Assembly (NCBI GenBank): GCA_020629735.1
Contig: JAHDCT010000002.1
Span: 1 to 25,574 of the forward strand
Direction of reading: 5' to 3'
Length of the DNA: 25,574 nt
DNA from: a bacterium
GTDB lineage: Bacteria; Patescibacteriota; Gracilibacteria; Absconditabacterales; Absconditicoccaceae
Shown here: piece by piece, positions 18,801-25,574 of the stretch
Layout of the letters: each line of letters begins with the position of its first letter
Numbering within the stretch: the stretch's first letter is position 1
Notes under the pieces: model-generated
Told to the model about the DNA's origin: nothing
The model's database searches: none
Seen by the model: the letters and a program-made list of their open reading frames with translations, nothing else
Made by a program: the position numbers and the translations under genes

Positions 18801-21800
18801 GGTACAAGGTTGAACTGAAGTTCATAGCTTTAACTCCGGAACATCTTTCTCTGCTACAATTACTAAATCGTGAGATATAGAGGAAACGGCTTCGTATGCA
18901 ATCACATATCAAGCTCAAGCTACTAATTGAGGTAATTATGAAGTATGTAATCAAGCTTCGCTTCTTGCTATGCCTGGTGGTGTAGATGGTAAGACTGATG
19001 ATCCAAGTGTTAATGTGACTGAAACTGATCCAACTTGCGTAAAATGATATGATCTTGTTATTGATAAAAAAGTTCTTACGAGATCAGAGATGAATGGTGA
19101 GTTTGATTTTAACACATATCCTCAAACTATTACTGTTTCAGAAGATGAATGAGAGGATGGTAGATGAAATGGTAACTTAGTATCTTGATGAGATTGGTAT
19201 ATATACAACATAGAAGTTTCTAATGAATGAACTGGTCATGCTTACGACGCTCAAGTGATAGATACTTTCCCATGATGAGTAACAGCATTTTGGTACGAAC
19301 CGCAAGGTCTTGACTGATTTAGCCTAAACTGACCTGAAAATGCTGCAACCTGATTTACTTGGGATATTGATCTCTTAGCTGCATCTACTTCAAAAGAAGT
19401 TCAAGTATATGTACAATTTGATGAAGAAGCTTCAGGACTTAATGCATGAGCTGAAGTATGTAATGAATCAGAGGTAGATTGAATCGGTGAATATTCGTGA
19501 GAACTATCTAATTGATATGATCAAGGAGATACTCATGAAAATGATACTGAAGAATCTTGTCTTGAAGTTGCTCCATGTGATCCAAACAAAGAGTGTGAGT
19601 GATATATTTATGCTGAGAATATTGAAGTAACTCAAATTGGATCTTGATATGAAATAACATGAGAATGTGTTGCACAGGCTACTTGTGGATATAGTGATAG
19701 ATTTGATGCTGTACCAGGTTATGTTGAATATTGAACAAGTTATATAACCTATGATTTTGAATGATCTGATACTTGATTCTCTTGATCTATTCCTAAACAA
19801 CTAGGAAATTGAAATATTGATTTTACAGGTTATGGTAACTTAGCTTGAGGTGAAGAAGATTGGTCACTGGTTTTAAGTACGGTTAAAAATATCATAGAAA
19901 GTTATGATGAAGAATCAGATGAAGAACATTTCTTTAGAAATTATATGGTAATCGGAAATCCTGATTTCCCAGTTATTAATTCAGACTGACATTTTGAGAT
20001 TAGAGTTAATCATTTTATAGGACAACATTGGATGACTTGTGAACAACCAATGTGTTGATGATCTTCACTAAAGAGAACATACGAAATGACATGAAACGGG
20101 AAAGTAACTGGGTTTACCCCGAATACAGATTGAGCACAGCCGCAGTCATGAGCTATAACTAATGAACATACTGTTGAAACTATTTGTAATACTTGTGAAG
20201 ACTGTGATGCAGGAAACGGTTGTAATCTAGACTGTCCAGTATGAGTAGATGACGATTGTTCTATTGCATGTGATCCAGTGACATTTGAATGTATTACTTC
20301 TGATTCAGGTGAGTATACTAATGATCAAATAGCTACTTGTGAAGCAGAATGTATCGATTGTGATGATGATTGGTTTGAAGAGCAATTGGCCGCGATTAAT
20401 GTAGTTAAAGATACTCAATGAGACCTTGTTGCTTATCCTGGTTGATGGGTTCCTTATTATGCAACTGTAATTAATGGAGGTGAATTAAATTTAGAAAACG
20501 TTCAACTGTTAGATATCATTAATGAAGACATGATTATTAAGAGTTATCATATTTGGACTGCAGACTGACAATATCTTCATTGAACAGTAGATGCTTGACT
20601 TGTTCAGGTTCCTGTATGAAATCTTTATGCTTGAGATCAGATTGAAGTTGTTGTATATGCAGAATGGATTACCTCATCAGTTACTGAAAATTTAAATAAC
20701 TATATTTTTGTATGATGAGATGTAGTTCACGATGAAAATTGGCCAGAATGATGTGAACCTTGATGATGAACAGGTTGAGACTGATGTGCTTGGACTGATG
20801 ACGATTGAGGTCAAACTAATCCTTTTGGTGATCTAACTGACTATGGAATTGACCCAGACTTGTTTACTGTGTGTGCAGATTCTTCTTGAGATATTGACCC
20901 AGGAACTGGTAACCCATGAGTCCCTAATCCAATAGATATTGAGCTTGAGAAGACTATAGCATGAGATGCTACTGAAGTTGTTGTTTGAGATTATATAACT
21001 TATAATATTGCGTTAACTTTTGAAAATGTTCACGAAGGTAAACTAGACCGAGATACATTTGATCTTTCAGATTTCTTAGATCTTAATGATGTATTCGTTT
21101 CATGAGACTTTGAAATTGAAGAAATTAGAAATGAATCGACTGGTAATGTTGTTCCTTGGACATATGATGCAACCAATAACCAATATGATCTTGATTTTTG
21201 ATGATCATTAAACGACACCATTATTCCTTCTAGTTCTTGTACTGATATTACTTTAGACCCTATATCTACTTCTGCAAATGATTGGACTAATATTCCTTTT
21301 GGTTCAGAAAGTTACGACTTAGATGCATGGTTTCCATGAGAAGGATATACATATATTTCTAGATACTGGATCTATTCTGACGATCTTGATGGTCATCCAG
21401 GATTTATCCCAGGACAAACTGATATGCGATGACTTGGTCAAGCAGCGTGGAGTATGTTCCATACCGATCCATTTAAAGTAAGAGTGTGTACTTGAGATTC
21501 AGGTGGTGGCTCATGGTATGAGACATTAGAGACAGTTAATCTTACTATTACGTGAGCGTTTATTGACTCAACTATGGAAGGTCAAGTATGTAACACTGCG
21601 ACATTAGACTATACTCATACATGGAGTCATCCAGACGTGGAATGAGCTACACCAACTGTTTGATGATGATCAGAAATGGTCTTTGATCTTGAAAGTGAAG
21701 CCTGTGTAGATGTGACTCCTTGTCCTCCAGGTCAAGAACTTGTTGCTACAGACAATCTATCTGATCCATATGTATGCTGTATTAATGAAGATGATAACCC

Positions 21801-24800
21801 TAATGAATGTGATCCTATTGATTGTACTACAGATGATGAGTGTGATTGATTTGCTGATGATCAGGATATTTGTACTCCTACAATGTGTGTACAATGACAA
21901 TGTGTTGATGGACCTATTTCACTTGAAATTGATCCATTGGCTTGTTCAGATGATTACTGGAATAAGACAGCAGTCGATCTTTGAAATAATCAAATTGAGT
22001 ATACTATTAATGGTTTGATTTATGAAGATTCATTGACTTTTGTTGATGTTAGTGATTGAACCACAGTAGATATGTCTACCATTTCGCCAGATACATCTAT
22101 TATGTGAAGCTGAACCGTTGAGCGAGAAGAAGTAAATGAATGAGTACAGTTTACGGTTACTAATACTGGAAGTTTAGATCAAGAACCTTGAATTTGGCCA
22201 GGATTTGCATTTAGTATTACATACACTTCTACTGTTGATACACGATGAAGTGATAATAAAGTGTGTAATAGAGTTGAATATGTTGATTCAGTAGAAGGAT
22301 TTACTGTTCAAGATTTCTTACCTGAACCTACTCCTGATACACTTGCTCAGGCATGTCTCTGTGCTCCAGGAACTGTCCAATGTTTGAGTGGAGAATGTGT
22401 TGATGATGTTTCTGAGTGTGGAATTACAAAGACTGCTACAGTTATTGGTGATACAGTTGTCTATCAAATTACATGAATGTCTGATAGTTATGGAGTTACT
22501 ATAGTAGATCAACTTGATTGATGAGCAGTTTATGATGAAGATAGTTTTGGTGTAAATGATCTGTTTAGTATTGATCCAATTGTTAATGCTGCGTGAAATG
22601 TTGTAGAATTTAATCTCTCTTATGATTGAGATGGAGTGCAACCTTTTACTATTACGTATACGACTCTTGTTTCTGATTGGGGGACTGACGATATGGTATG
22701 TAACTCAGTTGGTATCTGAGATAACTGGACTGAGGCAGCTAGTGTATGTGCTTGTGAAGATAGTGATGAAGTATATATTGATGGGGTTTGCTGTTTTGAT
22801 TGAGATAATGATTGAATTTGTTGTCAGGTTGATAATTACGATGATGACTGTCCAGTATACTGTGAAGGTGATGATTGTCCTGAGTTATTGAAGACTTGAG
22901 AATTAAACGGTTCTACTATTGAATGGACCTTAAGTTGAAGTATGGATGCTGGAGTTGAGAATGTAGATATTATAGACCTAGCAATTACAGAAGGGACACT
23001 TGGTTTTGCTGAAAATCTTGTACGATCAAATTCAAGTAATGTTGTAGTTGGTAGTGTTACTCAAAGTTGACCATTGTCATTTAGTATAGCACTTTCGAAA
23101 TCAGGTGATGTTGACGAAGTTGCTACGTTCTCACTTACTTATACAACTAGTATTGAAGAATGAGGTAATTTAGAAGTATGTAACCAAGCTACTATAACTG
23201 CTCGACCTGCATGACATACGTCTCTTTCTGATGATCCTAGAGTATGAGGTGATCAAGATATGGCGTGTGTGAAGTGATATGATCTTGTTGTTGATAAGAA
23301 AACATTAACTTTCAATGAATATGCCGCTGATTATGGAGATGATTTAACTGATCTTTGATTTACTCTTGATCAAGCGACGTATCCTGCAGATCTTGGAAAT
23401 AATAATATTACGAATACAGAAGATGAATGAGTCTCAAACGCTGGTAATACTGTGTTTGGTTGAGATCGATATATTTACCGTATTACAGTTAGAAATGATG
23501 GATATTGAAATGCATTCAACCTTCGTGTTGAAGACTTCTTTGATCCAGGTATATCGGCATTTCAATATGATCAAACTCCAGATGTGACCTTTACTCCTCA
23601 ACTTACACAATGAGCGAATAGTTTTGTTTGGAACATTGACGAACTTCTTGTAGACGAAGAAAAATCAATTGATATCTTTGTTGAATTTAATGAGTATGCT
23701 CCTAATGCTCCGACTGAAGGTGATCTTGTATGTAATACGGCAGAGGTTATTTGAGTATCAGAATATGACGGAATTGTTCTTTCAAATGATGGTCTTAACC
23801 CTCAAATGCCACAAGATACATGAGAAAACGACGAAGAAGATTCATGTATGGAAGTATGAGGATGTACTATTAGACAATGTTCATGATTAATTTATGCACA
23901 AAACTTTGATGTGAAGAGTGAAAATGGTGTGTTTACCCTTGATGCTGAATGTGTTGCAGAAGCAACTTGTGGTTATAGTGCTCAATTTGCTGCTGATCAA
24001 GCTTCTGTAAGAACATGAGAGACGCTAATTGCTTACGATCTTATTGATCCTCAAGTTTGATTTATGGGAACATTTCCTGACCAATTAGGTCTTAATGATA
24101 TTGATACATCGTTACTTGGATTATCAACTACGCTTGATGAAGTAGAGGCAGAAGCAGTATTTAGAAATTATATTGAATCGCTTGATGCAGATAACGATGC
24201 AGAACATTTCTTTCAAAACTATGGAATCTCGAATGTAACAGTATCGCCTGATTTATCATCATTGACTATTGAATTAGATTATGCAGTAGGTCAACATTGG
24301 GCTGCTTGTGATCAACCAATGTGTGAAGGTTCAGGTCTATATAGAAGTTATGAACTTTCGGTTGCTTATGATCCTGTTGATGGTTTTGCAGTTGCTAGTG
24401 CACCGAGTGAAAATTCTGAAGGTGAAAGAGCTCAAGATAACACCTGATTAGCTAAGTATAATGTATATACTGTTAATACTACATGTGATACATGTGATGA
24501 TTGTACTAATAATGGAGTGTGTGAAGATATAGCAGTATGTCCATACGACAATGAAGACTGTGATTATCTATGTACAGGTGATTGATGTGAAGCAGTAGAT
24601 GCAGGAACAGTACCATGAGCTTCAGATACACAAGAGATTTGTGAGAATGAAGTATGTAACGATTGTACTAATAACGGAGTGTGTGAAGACATAACAGTAT
24701 GTCCATATGACAATGATGACTGTGATTATATATGTACTGGTGATGGATGTGAAGCAGTAGATGCAGGAACAGATCCAAATGCAGTAGATACACAAGAGAT

Positions 24801-25574
24801 TTGTGAGAATGAAGTATGTAATGATTGTACAAACAATGGAATATGTGAAGACATAACAGTATGTCCATATGACAATGATGACTGTGATTACATATGTACA
24901 GGTGATTGATGTGAAGCAGTAGATGCAGGAACAGTACCATGAGCTTCAGATACACAAGAGATTTGTGAGAATGAAGTATGTAATGATTGTACAAACAATG
25001 GAATATGTGAAGACATAACAGTATGTCCGAACGATGACGATGATTGTGATTACGTATGTACAAATGACTGATGTGAATCAGTGGATGCAGGAACAGATCC
25101 AAATGCAGTAGATACACAAGTAGAATGTGAATGAGTATGTAATGATTGTACAAACAATGGAGTATGTGATCCAATTAATGTATGTCCATATGACAATGAT
25201 GATTGTGATTATGTATGTAATGGATGAGAACAATGTGAGGCAGTAGATGAAGATAGTGTTCCATGAGCATCAGATACACAAGAACAATGTGAGGTTGTAT
25301 GTATTGGATGTGAATCAGATAACGTGTGTAATCCATATTGTCCAGAAGATCCAGATTGTGATTATATATGTAATGGATGAGAAGAGTGTGAAGCAGTAGA
25401 TGATGAATTATACCCAGATGACGCAGATACACGTGCTGAATGTGAGGTTGTATGTATTGGATGTGAATCAGATAACGTATGTAATCCATATTGTCCAGAA
25501 GATCCAGATTGTGATTATGTATGTAATGGATGAGAAGAGTGTGAAGCAGTAGATGATGAATTATACCCAGATGA
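15853..25574 (+). CDS. Giant Cys-rich modular surface or secreted protein (3' end outside window)
   Basis: With UGA=Gly a single frame stays open for 3240 codons to the window edge; I read codons across it and found no TAA or TAG. Residues about 13-33 form an N-terminal signal or anchor helix (GTGLLATLILCIGGLALY). Residues 60-576 are Cys-rich, with CxxxxC spacing and many Trp. Residues 577-742 are 71-residue repeats with GC...ACNY...DGSC, a motif known from secreted multidomain proteins. Residues 743-2880 alternate short beta modules opening K-T-A/V-x-x-x-G-D-x-I-x-Y-x-I and ending VCN (DUF11-like), Cys-rich linkers including CDDGNPDTINDKYDEETGC, and two copies of a module of about 400 residues. 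Residues 2883 onward are tandem Cys-rich repeats. The composition is acidic and disulfide-rich, fitting an extracellular fibre or adhesin. UGA is a major Gly codon, with runs of TGATGATGA at 20761 and 21661. Eight CGA codons occur, three aligning with TGG in paralogous segments. Function is inferred only. Confidence 0.85.
17581..18060 (+). repeat. 71-codon in-gene tandem repeat (two full copies plus part)
   Basis: Copies begin at 17581, 17794 and 18007, so the period is exactly 213 bases (71 codons); the third copy stops after about 54 bases. Each encodes G-C, then A-C/V-N-Y, DGSC-like, FPQGCN, EGEILYEDICKECGG and TDLNGNGNPDVCE. The protein is nearly identical between copies 1 and 2, but synonymous codons differ widely (GAG/GAA, ATT/ATA, CTG/TTA), so the duplication is old and the protein is under selection. 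GGT/GGA-to-TGA swaps occur at 17677/17890, 17686/17899, 17725/17938 and 17761/17974, and a CGA-to-TGG swap at 17668/17881. Confidence 0.9.
19036..20205 (+). repeat. Duplicated module, first copy (about 390 codons)
   Basis: This segment of the giant gene encodes CVKGYDLVIDKK, a DUF11-like sandwich opening GGDWYIYNIEVSN, an SCLEV...C linker, CxGYIYAENIEV, ECVAQATCGYS, EEHFFRNYM, GQHWMTCEQPMCGGS and a closing CNTCEDC. The same order recurs at 23266-24504 with moderate identity, showing an ancient in-gene duplication separated by about 3 kb. The ECVAxATCGYS to GQHWxxCxQPMC part is not a domain I recognise. Confidence 0.8.
23266..24504 (+). repeat. Duplicated module, second copy (about 413 codons)
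   Basis: The segment encodes CVKGYDLVVDKK, GGD(CGA)YIYRITVRN, SCMEV, CSGLIYAQNFDV, ECVAEATCGYS, AEHFFQNYG, GQHWAACDQPMCEGS and CDTCDDC. These are the same landmarks in the same order as 19036-20205, with insertions near the start. The CGA at 23467 aligns without gaps to TGG at 19195. The module leads directly into the terminal Cys-rich array. Confidence 0.8.
24499..25574 (+). repeat. C-terminal Cys-rich tandem repeat array (runs off window)
   Basis: Repeat units start at 24499, 24661, 24823, 24985 and 25144, giving periods of 162, 162, 162 and 159 bases. A shorter variant then starts with VCIGCESDNVC at 25300 and recurs 153 bases later. The core unit is DCTNNGxCEDITVCPYDNDD, CDYxCTGDGCEAVDAGT, then a DTQEICENEVCN spacer. 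The unit has about eight Cys and many acidic residues, similar in spirit to the NGxCE...CP.DC motifs of secreted proteins. DNA identity between neighbours is high, so copy number may vary between strains or cells. TGA and GGA alternate at the same Gly (for example 24586 and 24739). Confidence 0.9.

Noticed and set aside
24668..25489. Long minus-strand frames full of His, Leu and Tyr opposite the Cys-rich array
   Set aside because: They are antisense shadows of the acidic repeat gene (GAT/TGT codons read as ATC/ACA and similar), with repetitive low-complexity content and no start context.
24499..25574. Terminal direct repeats as a CRISPR array
   Set aside because: The repeats are in frame, code for protein, have a 153-162-base period and lack unique spacers.
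1..25574. UGA as selenocysteine or programmed readthrough
   Set aside because: UGA is far too frequent, falls at conserved glycines, and has no associated SECIS-like structures.

Overview
Organism. The window comes from a bacterium that reads UGA as glycine (NCBI table 25, used by Absconditabacteria/SR1 and Gracilibacteria of the Candidate Phyla Radiation). With table 11 nearly every gene here falls into fragments. With UGA=Gly they become intact, recognisable proteins ending in TAA or TAG, and UGA falls on invariant glycines such as the UvrB Walker A loop and the S11 and S13 core motifs. Tandem repeats inside one gene swap GGT or GGA for TGA at matching positions, which supports the code independently of any database. 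There is also internal evidence that CGA (perhaps CGG too) is read as tryptophan rather than arginine. If so, the order Absconditabacterales is the most likely source. Translations below use UGA=Gly.

Layout. (1) 1-1525, minus strand: a short operon of a charged coiled-coil protein, a VirB2/pilin-like small membrane protein and a secreted protein cut by the window edge. It is driven by a good sigma70-type promoter at 1559-1587. (2) 1724-8592, plus strand: a condensed translation/transcription cluster, infC-rpmI-rplT-tRNA-Leu(UAA)-(S21-like)-rplU-infA-rpmJ-rpsM-rpsK-rpsD-rpoA-rplQ-rplM-rpsI, closed by a strong intrinsic terminator at 8611-8641. It joins pieces of loci that are separate in many bacteria (the IF3 operon, the alpha operon and L13/S9), with about 25-130 noncoding bases between most genes and no visible Shine-Dalgarno sequences. 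(3) 8854-11244: a UvrB-like protein that lacks the whole C-terminal helicase half, followed by an unrecognised 310-residue protein. (4) 11395-15645: a 1416-residue exported, membrane-anchored protein with PKD-type repeats. (5) 15853 to the right edge: an open giant gene (more than 3240 codons) for a Cys-rich, modular surface or secreted protein. It contains 71-residue repeats, DUF11-like beta-sandwich modules, a duplicated module of about 400 residues, and a terminal array of 51-54-residue Cys-rich repeats that runs off the window.

How it fits together. The middle is housekeeping gene-expression machinery. The flanks carry envelope or secretion functions: a pilin-like protein, a PKD protein and the giant Cys-rich protein. 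Such surface proteins suit the host-attached lifestyle reported for these phyla, but that role is inference. No mobile element, CRISPR array or rRNA gene was seen. No stretch over 300 bases lacks a gene.
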